Origin: an uncultured Veillonella sp.
Lineage (GTDB): Bacteria; Bacillota; Negativicutes; Veillonellales; Veillonellaceae
Direction of reading: 5' to 3'
Assembly: GCA_900757715.1 (NCBI GenBank)
Contig: CAAEOZ010000011.1
Coordinates: forward strand, 1-39,219
Length of the DNA: 39,219 nt
Part shown: piece after piece, positions 24,317-32,020 of the stretch
How the letters are laid out: each line of letters begins with the position of its first letter
Position numbering within the stretch: the first letter of the stretch is position 1
Translations under genes and position numbers: made by a program
Notes under the pieces: model-generated
Databases searched by the model: none
What the model was told of the DNA's origin: nothing
What the model saw: the letters and a program-made list of their open reading frames with translations, nothing else

Positions 24317-25294
24317 ATGAGAATTCATAAGACACACAAGCGATATATTTCGTCTGTTGTTGCCGGATTGATTGTAACAGCTGTAACCATGACCGGTTTT
24401 TCTTATAATGATAAAACCGTTACCGTTATGGTAGATGGTGCAGCACACACTGTTAGAACGCATTTAAATTCTAACGAAGGCATTGTACGCGATGCTGGGG
24501 TTAAGTTAAATCCAAATGATAAAGTTATTTCTAGTTCATCTACAGTTCAAAATGGAACAACCTTAACGGTTGTTCGTGCTATTCCAGTTTATGTAACTGT
24601 AAATGGTAAAACAAGAGCTGTATTCACTACAGAAACAACTGCTCAAGGTGTTGCTAATGAGCTTGGTTTCAAAGCACCTAACTATGTAGTAGTGGGCGAT
24701 GAAAATGGATCTGTTTTAAGTGGTACACGTATAACAATTGCTCAAGTAACAAGCCGCTCTCTATCTACAGTAGATCAAGACGTTGCTGTTGAAGTGGTTC
24801 GTCAAAAAGATGATACTATGGCTAAGGGTGAAGAAGAGGTTGTTCAAGTTGGTCAACCTGGCTTAGAACGAGTACAACGTGAAACACTATATAGTAATGG
24901 TACAGTTATTAAAACTAATGACGTATCTAAAGTAACACAACGTGCAATGGTACCTACAATTATTAAAGAGGGTACTCGTGAGGTGACTACATCTCGTAAT
25001 GTGGCGGGTCGTGCGTCTCGCGCTATCGTAATGGAAGCATCTGCTTATCTTGCTGGCGATGGTGATGGTGCTGGTATTACAGCTACGGGTTTACCTGCAG
25101 TACGTGGCATTGCTGCAGTTGACCCAGATGTTATTCCATTGGGAACACGTTTATTTATTCCTGGTTACGGTGAAGCTATTGCTGCCGATACAGGTGGTGC
25201 TATAGTAGGTAATAAAATCGACCTTGTAATGGACTCTTATGGTGAGGCTATGGACTTTGGTCGTCAAGACGTTACAGTGTACGTTTTGGATTAA
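24317..25294 (+). CDS. YabE-like DUF348/G5/3D-domain cell wall protein
   Basis: A 325-residue exported wall protein. Residues 13-31 form a signal/anchor helix after a basic start (MRIHKTHKR). Two DUF348 repeats follow (VTVMVDGAAHTVRTHLNSNEG and YVTVNGKTRAVFTTETTAQG), then a G5-type segment about 150-225 (KGEEEVVQVGQPGLERVQ), then a 3D domain about 235-325 with TATGLP, VIPLGTRLFI and AADTGGAIVGNKIDLVMDS. The layout is that of Bacillus YabE and related Sps/Rpf-like proteins, thought to be lytic transglycosylases. In Bacillus yabE precedes rnmV and ksgA; here the same three genes keep order but with a methionine block inserted. AGGAGGG precedes the ATG. Its 3D domain resembles that of the protein at 5137. 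Confidence 0.9.
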   Translation: MRIHKTHKRYISSVVAGLIVTAVTMTGFSYNDKTVTVMVDGAAHTVRTHLNSNEGIVRDAGVKLNPNDKVISSSSTVQNGTTLTVVRAIPVYVTVNGKTRAVFTTETTAQGVANELGFKAPNYVVVGDENGSVLSGTRITIAQVTSRSLSTVDQDVAVEVVRQKDDTMAKGEEEVVQVGQPGLERVQRETLYSNGTVIKTNDVSKVTQRAMVPTIIKEGTREVTTSRNVAGRASRAIVMEASAYLAGDGDGAGITATGLPAVRGIAAVDPDVIPLGTRLFIPGYGEAIAADTGGAIVGNKIDLVMDSYGEAMDFGRQDVTVYVLD

Positions 25295-25300
25295 TATAAT

Positions 25301-25340
25301 AAAAGGGCGCCTTACATATGTATGGCGTCCTTTTATTTTA
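25301..25340. terminator. Shared convergent terminator
   Basis: AAAAGGGCGCC (25301-25311) pairs, with one G-U, with GGCGTCCTTTT (25323-25333). The loop contains the palindrome TACATATGTA. T-runs on both strands let it serve the yabE-like gene and the leftward msrAB gene that meet here. Confidence 0.8.
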
Positions 25341-25341
25341 A

Positions 25342-26280
25342 CTAGTCCTCAATATATGGAATTAAGTATTCGTATTTGGTACCTTTTAATTCTTCTTTAG
25401 GAATAAATTTTAAAGCAGATCCATTGATACAGTAACGAAGAGCGCCATTAGGCCCATCTTCAAATACATGACCTAAATGAGCATTACCAATGCGACTACG
25501 AACTTCTATGCGATTCATACCATGTGAGTCATCTTGGTAATATTTGATAACATCTTTAGCTATTGGCTTAGTAAAGCTAGGCCAGCCACAATGGGAATCG
25601 AATTTATGGGCTGATACAAAAAGGGGTTCTCCAGTCGTAATATCTACGTAGAGACCTGCTTTGAACTCATCTGTTAGTTCATGGCTGAAAGGTGCATCGG
25701 TAGCAGAGTTTTGAGTTACTTCAAACTCTTGCGGTGTTAAAGTCTTTAAATCTTCCTGGGAAGGTTTAGCATATGCATTATCATCGATAAGTGGTTCATC
25801 GGATAGACCTAATGGAATGTGACAATAGCCATTAGGATTTTTGTCTAAGTAATCTTGATGATATTCCTCAGCAGAGTAGTAGTTCTCTAAAGGCAATACT
25901 TCGATAGCAAATGGTTTGCCTTCAAAGGCTTGAGCACGAGCTAAGGTGCTTTCAATAACGGTCTTATCTGTTGGATTAGTATAATAAATACCCGTACGAT
26001 ATTGAATGCCTACGTCGCCACCTTGTTTATTAACGCTAAATGGATCGATAGCGCGTAGGAAATATTGAATTAAGTGGTCTAAAGATAGTATATCAGCATC
26101 GTAAGTAACCTTGAGGGCTTCTACGTGGCCACTATTGTGGCATACATCTTCATAACTTGGATTCTCTGTAGGACCATTAGCATAGCCGACTTCAGTAGAA
26201 AGGACACCGGAGATTTTTCTGATGTACCCTTGAAGGCCCCAGAAACAACCGCCACCTAAATATATTGTATGTTCATTCAT
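25342..26280 (-). CDS. msrAB: Fused methionine sulfoxide reductase MsrA-MsrB
   Basis: A 312-residue two-domain repair enzyme that reduces both stereoisomers of methionine sulfoxide. MsrA is N-terminal, with the catalytic Cys12 in GGGCFWG and the YHQDYLDKNP segment. MsrB is C-terminal, from about residue 170, with FDSHCGWPSF and the catalytic Cys284 in RYCINGSAL. The CxxC zinc pairs of many MsrB domains are not visible, as in other zinc-free fusions. No signal peptide, so it is cytoplasmic. The ATG touches the stop of the metE-like gene upstream, and GGGGTGAT within that gene's end serves as binding site, so the two form an operon. Confidence 0.94.
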   Translation of the reverse strand: MNEHTIYLGGGCFWGLQGYIRKISGVLSTEVGYANGPTENPSYEDVCHNSGHVEALKVTYDADILSLDHLIQYFLRAIDPFSVNKQGGDVGIQYRTGIYYTNPTDKTVIESTLARAQAFEGKPFAIEVLPLENYYSAEEYHQDYLDKNPNGYCHIPLGLSDEPLIDDNAYAKPSQEDLKTLTPQEFEVTQNSATDAPFSHELTDEFKAGLYVDITTGEPLFVSAHKFDSHCGWPSFTKPIAKDVIKYYQDDSHGMNRIEVRSRIGNAHLGHVFEDGPNGALRYCINGSALKFIPKEELKGTKYEYLIPYIED

Positions 26281-27402
26281 TTAATCACCCCATACTTCTT
26301 GAGCTATTTCTTTAACTAATGCTAGTTTAGCCCATTGTTCTTCCTCGGTCAATTGGTTGCCGATTTCACAGGATGCAAAGCCGCATTGAGGGGATAAGCA
26401 AAGTCTTTCGAGGGGGATATATTTTGTCGCTTCTTTGATACGTTCTTTGATGACTTCTTTGTCTTCTAACTCTGGGCGTTTAGATGTGATAAGGCCTAAT
26501 ACAACTTTCTTATTAGGAGATACTTCACGCAATGGCTCAAAACCTCCAGAACGATCATCATCAAACTCTAAGTAATAAGCGTCTACATTCTCTTTGGCAA
26601 ATAGAATAGGGGCGATAGGTTCGTAACCACCGCTAGCAGCCCAGGTAGAGTTGTAATTACCGCGACATACATGTGTAGTAAATGCTAAATCTTTAGGGCG
26701 ACCTTCGAGTGCCAAGTTATTTAAACGTAAATATTTAGCAGTTTCTCCTTCGATGGTTACGCTTTTATCCTTTTGGCGACCTGTCCAATAATCATGGTCA
26801 CAACACATGCCCCAAGTACAGTCATCAAATTGAATGTTGCGGCAACCTGCATCATAAAGGTCTTTAATCACTTGGCGATAGGCAGCTGCAATATCTTGAA
26901 TGAGTTCTTCTAAATCAGGGTAGAAGGAGCGTGTTGTAATGCCGTTATCCTCACGAAATAATTCAGCTAAGAATTGGGATGGGGCTGGGATTGTTTGACG
27001 CGCCGTAGTATTTTCGTCTTCAAATTGTTTTACAAATTTGAAATGCTCAACGAATGGGTGGTTTGTTCCCGTAATTTTACCAGTAAGGGCGAGGGAACCT
27101 GGCGCTGTTTCTTGACCGACAAATTTGTAACCGTGTTCCAGTTCGATTTCTTTTACGCCGTTAAAGCCCCACATGAAATCTAGATGCCAATAGGCACGGC
27201 GAAATTCGCCATCTGTAATAACTGGTAAACCAGCAGCCTTTTGTTTTTGAATGAGGTCTGTAATGAGACGATCTTCAACGGCTGTTAATTCTTCTCTAGT
27301 AATATTTCCGTTATTGAAAGCTTCGCGTGCTTCTTTTAATTCTGCAGGACGTAGGAAAGAACCTACGATATCAAAGTGGAATGGTGCTGTATGTTTAGCC
27401 AT
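26281..27402 (-). CDS. MetE C-terminal-domain-like methyltransferase (YxjG/YxjH type)
   Basis: A 373-residue protein of the cobalamin-independent methionine synthase C-terminal family, as in Bacillus YxjG/YxjH. It begins FHFDIVGSFLRPAELKEAR. Likely zinc ligands occur in QFDDCTW..CCDHDYW and LSPQCGFASCE near the C-terminus. MetE itself is about twice as long with a duplicated barrel; these single-barrel relatives probably methylate homocysteine from another donor, not yet agreed. The ATG at 27402 has AAGGAGGA upstream; the frame runs open for 29 further codons but without conservation or a site. It is the first gene of a unit with msrAB. TATAAT on the minus strand at 27459-27454 may be its -10. 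No SAM riboswitch is visible. Confidence 0.85.
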   Translation of the reverse strand: MAKHTAPFHFDIVGSFLRPAELKEAREAFNNGNITREELTAVEDRLITDLIQKQKAAGLPVITDGEFRRAYWHLDFMWGFNGVKEIELEHGYKFVGQETAPGSLALTGKITGTNHPFVEHFKFVKQFEDENTTARQTIPAPSQFLAELFREDNGITTRSFYPDLEELIQDIAAAYRQVIKDLYDAGCRNIQFDDCTWGMCCDHDYWTGRQKDKSVTIEGETAKYLRLNNLALEGRPKDLAFTTHVCRGNYNSTWAASGGYEPIAPILFAKENVDAYYLEFDDDRSGGFEPLREVSPNKKVVLGLITSKRPELEDKEVIKERIKEATKYIPLERLCLSPQCGFASCEIGNQLTEEEQWAKLALVKEIAQEVWGD

Positions 27403-27559
27403 AATAATAATCCTCCTTATATAAACGGTAAAACCGATAATTTCGATAGGTTTATTATAGCGAAGTATGATTATATATAAAAATATCAATATGTTTAAGT
27501 TGGATATAGTTTAAAGTTATGTTGATGTAAATAATTGCTCGATAAGTTATACCTATAGA

Positions 27560-27590
27560 AAAGCACTCTCTAAAAAGAGAGTGCTTTATT
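27560..27590 (-). terminator. Terminator between lysR and metE-like gene
   Basis: AAAGCACTCTC (27560-27570) pairs perfectly over 11 bases with GAGAGTGCTTT (27577-27587). It lies downstream of the leftward lysR-type gene and upstream of the metE-like gene, so the two are separate transcripts. Confidence 0.75.
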
Positions 27591-27659
27591 AATATATTAT
27601 TTGATCGAACTAAATTAAACAATAGTGTTATATAGACTTATAAATAATATGATATGTAA

Positions 27660-28598
27660 TTATTTTTTATTTTCCGGCAATTTAATATGTCTACCGTAGT
27701 TGCTAACATATTGTTCTAGGGCATGGATATATTCTTGACCCAAACGGCTGCGTTGCATTTTATTATTAGTAATATAACCGATGTGCATTAAACCTTCTTC
27801 GGCAAGTGGTACTGAAATGATGTTTTCACCATTTACCTCTTTATCGATTACACCACTAGATACAGTGTATCCATCAAGGCCAAGCAGTAAACTAAATAAA
27901 GATGCTCTATCGCGAACACGAATATGTTTTGGGCGTACTACGGTACTAAAGATTTCTTCAGAGAAGTAGAAGGAATTATGATCACCTTGTTCAAAGGAAA
28001 TATATGGATATTCTTCTAATTCGTCCATAGAGACGACCTCTTTATTGGCTAATGGATGTGTTTTACCAATAAAGATATGAGGATGGGCCGTAAATAATTC
28101 TGTAAAGGTTAATTCATTAGTATGAATCAGTTTTTCCAATACAGGACGGTTGAAATCATTATAATAGAGTAAACCAATTTCACTCTTCATATGAGCTACG
28201 TCATCGATGATTTCATAGGTTTGTGTTTCTCGTAAGGATACATCGTATTGGTCGACTCCAGCGCCTTTTAAAAGCTCTACAAAGGCATTGACTGCAAAGG
28301 AATAGTGTTGGGTAGACACGGAGAATTGTTTTTTACCGCCGCTTTGGCTTTTATATTGCTCCTCTAAAAGGGCTGCTTGCTCCAGTACTTGGCGCGCATA
28401 GCCGAGGAAGCGTTCCCCTTCTTTGGATACGGTAATTCCTTTATTGGTGCGATCGAAAATGGTGATGCCCATTTCTTTCTCTAGTTCTTTAATAGCTTTG
28501 GTAAGGCTTGGTTGAGACACAAATAATCTCTTGGCAGCTTCGCTAATGCTGCCTATATTGGCAATTGTTGTTACATATTTTAATTGTTGTAAGGTCAT
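27660..28598 (-). CDS. LysR-family transcriptional regulator
   Basis: A 312-residue regulator. Residues 1-60 are the LysR winged helix-turn-helix (MTLQQLKYVTTIANIGSISEAAKRLFVSQPSLTKAIKELE would be the signature; key parts are GSISEAA and SQPSLT), followed by a linker helix and a periplasmic-binding-like effector domain from about residue 90. The effector is unknown. AAGGAGG lies just before the ATG at 28598. It sits upstream of the metE-like/msrAB unit in the same direction, so it may regulate it as MetR or a redox-type LysR would. That is inference from position only. It is divergent from rnmV, with a 106-base shared promoter region. Confidence 0.88.
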   Translation of the reverse strand: MTLQQLKYVTTIANIGSISEAAKRLFVSQPSLTKAIKELEKEMGITIFDRTNKGITVSKEGERFLGYARQVLEQAALLEEQYKSQSGGKKQFSVSTQHYSFAVNAFVELLKGAGVDQYDVSLRETQTYEIIDDVAHMKSEIGLLYYNDFNRPVLEKLIHTNELTFTELFTAHPHIFIGKTHPLANKEVVSMDELEEYPYISFEQGDHNSFYFSEEIFSTVVRPKHIRVRDRASLFSLLLGLDGYTVSSGVIDKEVNGENIISVPLAEEGLMHIGYITNNKMQRSRLGQEYIHALEQYVSNYGRHIKLPENKK

Positions 28599-28639
28599 GA
28601 TTGGCCTCCTTTTATATATTACACTATTAATACTACTCG

Positions 28640-28678
28640 ATTATAAGTATTTAAGCAATGTTATATATATGTTACAAT
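28640..28678. promoter_or_regulatory. Divergent promoter region, lysR / rnmV
   Basis: TATAAT on the minus strand (28645-28640) and TACAAT on the plus strand (28673-28678) are back-to-back -10 candidates for lysR and rnmV. The -35 hexamers are poor (TTAAGC at 28651 for rnmV). A LysR protein would commonly bind such an intergenic region, but I cannot point to one clear T-N11-A palindrome. Confidence 0.4.
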
Positions 28679-28704
28679 GTACTAATAGAATAAAAGGGGG
28701 ATTT

Positions 28705-29232
28705 ATGCTAAAACAAGTCATTGTCGTAGAAGGAAAATCTGATATTCAGCGTATCGCTCAAGCTGTAGAGGCTGATTGTATTGCTACAGAAGGTTTCACT
28801 CTTCGAAAAGGTGTTATCGATATGATTCGCGTTGCCTATGAAAAGCGTGGCATTATCATATTAACTGATCCTGATACAGCAGGGGAGCGAATCCGACGCG
28901 TTTTAACTAAAAAATTTCCTAATGCACAACATGCTTTTGTGCCTCGTGACGAAGCGTTTGCAAATGATGACATTGGCATAGAACAAGCATCTCCAGATTC
29001 AATCAGAAAGGCTCTATCTACATTACACGTAGAGTCTTTAGAATCATCCAACGAATTTACTATGGTGGACTTAGTGCGTCACGGACTGTCCGGTATGCCT
29101 GATAGTGCGGCTCGTCGAGCAGTTATTGGTGCTAAATTAGGTATTGGATACGGTAATGGGAAACAATTTTTGTATCGTTTAAATCATTATGGTATAACTC
29201 GAGATGCTTATGAAGAGGCAGTACATTGTTAA
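28705..29232 (+). CDS. rnmV: Ribonuclease M5
   Basis: A 175-residue Toprim-domain nuclease that matures the 5S rRNA precursor. The Toprim glutamate is in VVEGKSD (Glu9), the DxD pair in ILTDPDTAGERIRR (Asp55, Asp57). The C-terminal part has the SGMPDSAARRAVIGAKLGIGYGNGKQFL region of the family. The frame extends 58 codons upstream through the intergenic DNA, but AAAAGGGGG before 28705 and the family start (LKQVIVVEGKSD) fix the ATG. The 13-base gap to ksgA suggests one transcript, the same pairing as in Bacillus. Confidence 0.92.
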   Translation: MLKQVIVVEGKSDIQRIAQAVEADCIATEGFTLRKGVIDMIRVAYEKRGIIILTDPDTAGERIRRVLTKKFPNAQHAFVPRDEAFANDDIGIEQASPDSIRKALSTLHVESLESSNEFTMVDLVRHGLSGMPDSAARRAVIGAKLGIGYGNGKQFLYRLNHYGITRDAYEEAVHC

Positions 29233-29245
29233 AATAGGAGTTAAG

Positions 29246-30100
29246 ATGTTAGAATCAGTAATTGCAAGCCCAGAGGTTGTGCATTATATATGTAAGCGCT
29301 TTGATATTAAAATGAGCAAAAAGCTAGGGCAAAATTTTCTTATTAAGCGAGGCATAGTTGATGAAATTGTACATGCTGCGGAATTAACCGTAGGGGAACC
29401 TGTCCTAGAGGTCGGTCCTGGTATTGGTACGTTGACACAAGGTTTAGCTCAAAGTGGGGCAGATGTAACGGCTATTGAGTTAGATCGTCGCTTATTAGAG
29501 GTACTAGATACGACATTGGCATCTTATGACAATGTACGTATCATTCATGGTGATGTGTTAAAGCTTGATTTGCCAACGATTATGAATCAAAAACCTTTTA
29601 AAGTGGTTGCCAATTTGCCATACTATATTACCACACCTATTATTATGTCTTTGTTGGAAAGTAAATTACCTATTGAACGTCTCGTTGTGATGGTGCAAAA
29701 AGAGGTAGCTTTACGCATGGTAGCAAAGCCGGGCACAAAGGACTATGGTGCATTATCTGTTGCTGTTCAGTATTATACGGAACCAGATATTGTCCTCGAT
29801 GTACCACCTAAATCCTTTTTACCAGCTCCAGCAGTAACTAGTTCTGTTATTCGTTGCGTATTGCGTGATAAACCACCTGTAGATGTGATTGATGAGAAAC
29901 TATTCTTTCGCGTTGTGAAAGCAGGTTTTGCGCAACGCCGTAAAACATTTGCCAATACGATGCGTACCACAGGACTTTCAAAAGAACAAATCGATGATAT
30001 CTTGGTAAAAGCAAATATTGATGGCCAACGAAGAGGGGAAACCTTTAGCCTTCAAGAATTTGCTGATGTGGCTAATGCATGGGCGGATATCCAAGCATAA
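29246..30100 (+). CDS. ksgA: 16S rRNA dimethyladenosine transferase
   Basis: A 284-residue methyltransferase which dimethylates A1518 and A1519 in the 3' end of 16S rRNA during late 30S assembly. It has the KLGQNFLI signature, SAM motif VLEVGPGIGTLT, VTAIELDRRL, and the catalytic NLPYYI at residues 123-128. A C-terminal helical domain begins near residue 205 (AGFAQRRKTFANTM). ATAGGAG precedes the ATG at 29246. An earlier ATG at 29204 lies inside rnmV and lacks a site. Loss of this enzyme gives kasugamycin resistance in many bacteria. Confidence 0.96.
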   Translation: MLESVIASPEVVHYICKRFDIKMSKKLGQNFLIKRGIVDEIVHAAELTVGEPVLEVGPGIGTLTQGLAQSGADVTAIELDRRLLEVLDTTLASYDNVRIIHGDVLKLDLPTIMNQKPFKVVANLPYYITTPIIMSLLESKLPIERLVVMVQKEVALRMVAKPGTKDYGALSVAVQYYTEPDIVLDVPPKSFLPAPAVTSSVIRCVLRDKPPVDVIDEKLFFRVVKAGFAQRRKTFANTMRTTGLSKEQIDDILVKANIDGQRRGETFSLQEFADVANAWADIQA

Positions 30101-30252
30101 TTAATGGTAGTGTTTATTTAGTGCGGTAGACGATATTTGGTGCTATATAAGTAGCGTTATGAATAGTAAGTACTAGTTATTTAGTAAAGGGTAAACTATT
30201 TATATATAATCAATAGCATTGAAGTGGATTAAGATAATTGAATTGGACAAAT

Positions 30253-30297
30253 AAAAACGGTGATAGTAAAACCTAAAGATTTACTATCACCGTTTTT
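30253..30297. terminator. Terminator after ksgA, 18-bp perfect stem
   Basis: AAAAACGGTGATAGTAAA (30253-30270) pairs perfectly with TTTACTATCACCGTTTTT (30280-30297). The nine-base loop is short relative to the stem. It lies 150 bases past the ksgA stop and ahead of a second terminator for the convergent gltS. Confidence 0.8.
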
Positions 30298-30303
30298 GAC
30301 ATT

Positions 30304-30330
30304 AAAAAGAGTCCCGAAGGACTCTTTTTT
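30304..30330 (-). terminator. Terminator of gltS with UUCG loop
   Basis: AAAAAGAGTCC (30304-30314) pairs with GGACTCTTTTT (30319-30329). On the minus strand the stem closes as C(TTCG)G, the very stable tetraloop, followed by a T-run, so it is oriented for the leftward gltS gene. It overlaps the last codon of gltS by only two bases. Confidence 0.85.
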
Positions 30331-31576
30331 AGTATAGAATACCTGCCATTGTCGTAATAAGGAAGGCATTTGCAAAGTCGATTAAGAATGCACCTACCAA
30401 GGAAACTACGAGCCACGCACGAGGGGATGGACCATGTTTGCTTGCCAAGGATAACATGTTAACAAGTGCATTCGGTGTTGCACCCAAACCGAAGCCGATA
30501 GCACCAGCACCAAGCATAACTGCATCGTAGTTGCGACCAAAAATGAAGTAGATGAGATAAGCAAATACACAAATAAGTGCCATTTGTACAACTAAGATTG
30601 TAATGAGCGGTAATGCAAGATCAATCAATTGTACTAGCTTTAAGCTGTTAATAGCCATTGTTACGAATAAGGACAATGCTACATTAGATACTGCATCGAG
30701 GGCAGCATCATTGATTTTGTATGCTTTAGTAAAATCACCAAAGTTACGAATTACTGCTGCACAAATCATAGCACCAATATATGCAGGTAGTGGAGTAAGA
30801 ACAGATAATCCAGCACTTACGATCGTACCGATACCTAATGCAAGACCAATCCACATACAAATTGTTAAAAGATCTTGAGCGTTGAACTGTTTGCCACCAT
30901 TTTCAACGTGATCTTCGATCATATCGATGCCTTCATCCTCCATTAACTCAGGATTTTCATAAGGTGTTTTAACTTTATGCATTTTAATAATGCGTTCACC
31001 TACAGGCGCACCGAGGATTGTACCAGCTACCATGCCAAATGTTGCAGCTGCAACTGCTGCGGAAGCGGTACCAGGGATACCAAGTAATTGTTCGTAATAT
31101 GGACCGAAGGCACCAGCTGTACCAAGGCCACCAATCATAGATACAGAACCAGCCATGATGCCAATAATTGGCTCAATTCCTAATGTTTTGGCAATCATAA
31201 TACCTGCAGTATTTTGTACTACAATCCACACTGCACATGCTAAGAAGAAGAAAATAATGAAGATACCACCCTTTTTGAGGACTTTTAAAGATGCCATCAA
31301 ACCGATAGTGGTAAAGAAGGCAAGCATTAGAAATGTTTGTAAGGAACCTTCAAAGGTAATGTTTAAGATTTTATAATATGACAAAATAGCAGTTAAAAAT
31401 GCAAATGGAAGAGCGCCTACGGCTGGTGCAGGCATACACATACGTTGTAAGAACTTGGAATGCTTATTGATCCAAGTACCGATGAATAAGGTAATTACAG
31501 CAAGACCTACAGTTTGAATCATGGACAGTTTTAAGGTCCATACATTGTTGACTAAGGCTAAGTCAATAAGTGGCAT
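30329..31576 (-). CDS. gltS: Sodium/glutamate symporter GltS
   Basis: A 415-residue inner-membrane carrier of the GltS family, taking up glutamate with Na+. About ten to twelve helices are visible in two related halves. Hallmark glycine-rich segments occur in each half: GSVSMIGGLGTAGAFGP near residue 150 and GAGAIGFGLGATPNALVN near residue 355. The two NhaA pumps elsewhere in the window would maintain the Na+ gradient it uses. AAAGGAGTGA precedes the ATG. It is monocistronic, with its stop against a strong terminator. Confidence 0.93.
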   Translation of the reverse strand: MPLIDLALVNNVWTLKLSMIQTVGLAVITLFIGTWINKHSKFLQRMCMPAPAVGALPFAFLTAILSYYKILNITFEGSLQTFLMLAFFTTIGLMASLKVLKKGGIFIIFFFLACAVWIVVQNTAGIMIAKTLGIEPIIGIMAGSVSMIGGLGTAGAFGPYYEQLLGIPGTASAAVAAATFGMVAGTILGAPVGERIIKMHKVKTPYENPELMEDEGIDMIEDHVENGGKQFNAQDLLTICMWIGLALGIGTIVSAGLSVLTPLPAYIGAMICAAVIRNFGDFTKAYKINDAALDAVSNVALSLFVTMAINSLKLVQLIDLALPLITILVVQMALICVFAYLIYFIFGRNYDAVMLGAGAIGFGLGATPNALVNMLSLASKHGPSPRAWLVVSLVGAFLIDFANAFLITTMAGILY

Positions 31577-32020
31577 AAAATCACTCCTTTAAAATAAAAA
31601 ATAAATCTAAATTTTATGGTATCATGAATGGTCAAAAAATACTATAGAATATATAACGTATAAAAAGTTTACATTTTTATCTTTAAACACTCATAACAAC
31701 ACAAAAAAACAATAATATTAATAAAGCTATTTTTATGATTATACATATAAATATAGAAAAGTAATAGTATATATTACTTATGTACATAATCATACTATAT
31801 GTATTCGACTTAAATCTGTGATTTTCCTTCTTGTTATAAAAAAATAAACTGGAATATATTTTTTATATTTATAATTATATAAAATATACTCCAGTTTTAA
31901 AATTTAATATTTTTATGTTATTTCGTAAGGCTCTAAATTATAAATGCGATAAATTCGTTCTATAAATGCATGTTAAGATATAACTAAAATATATATACCT
32001 AGCAATAAGCTAATTAGAAG
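31577..32020. other. A/T-rich intergenic region between gltS and prfC
   Basis: About 440 bases, over 75 percent A+T by eye, no credible gene. It should hold the gltS promoter near its left end and the prfC terminator at 31846-31897. A small AGTAATA/TATTACT hairpin around 31760-31780 is seen. I find no riboswitch-like conserved block. Confidence 0.5.
31833..31897 (-). terminator. Terminator of prfC
   Basis: AAACTGGAATATATTT (31846-31861) pairs with AAATATACTCCAGTTT (31882-31897) over 16 positions with one mismatch. On the minus strand it is followed by ATTTTTTTA. It is about 125 bases beyond the prfC stop. Confidence 0.65.

Noticed and set aside
27403..27559. Possible SAM riboswitch ahead of the metE-like gene
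   Set aside because: The conserved SAM-I blocks are absent; only a -10-like element and a short leader are seen.
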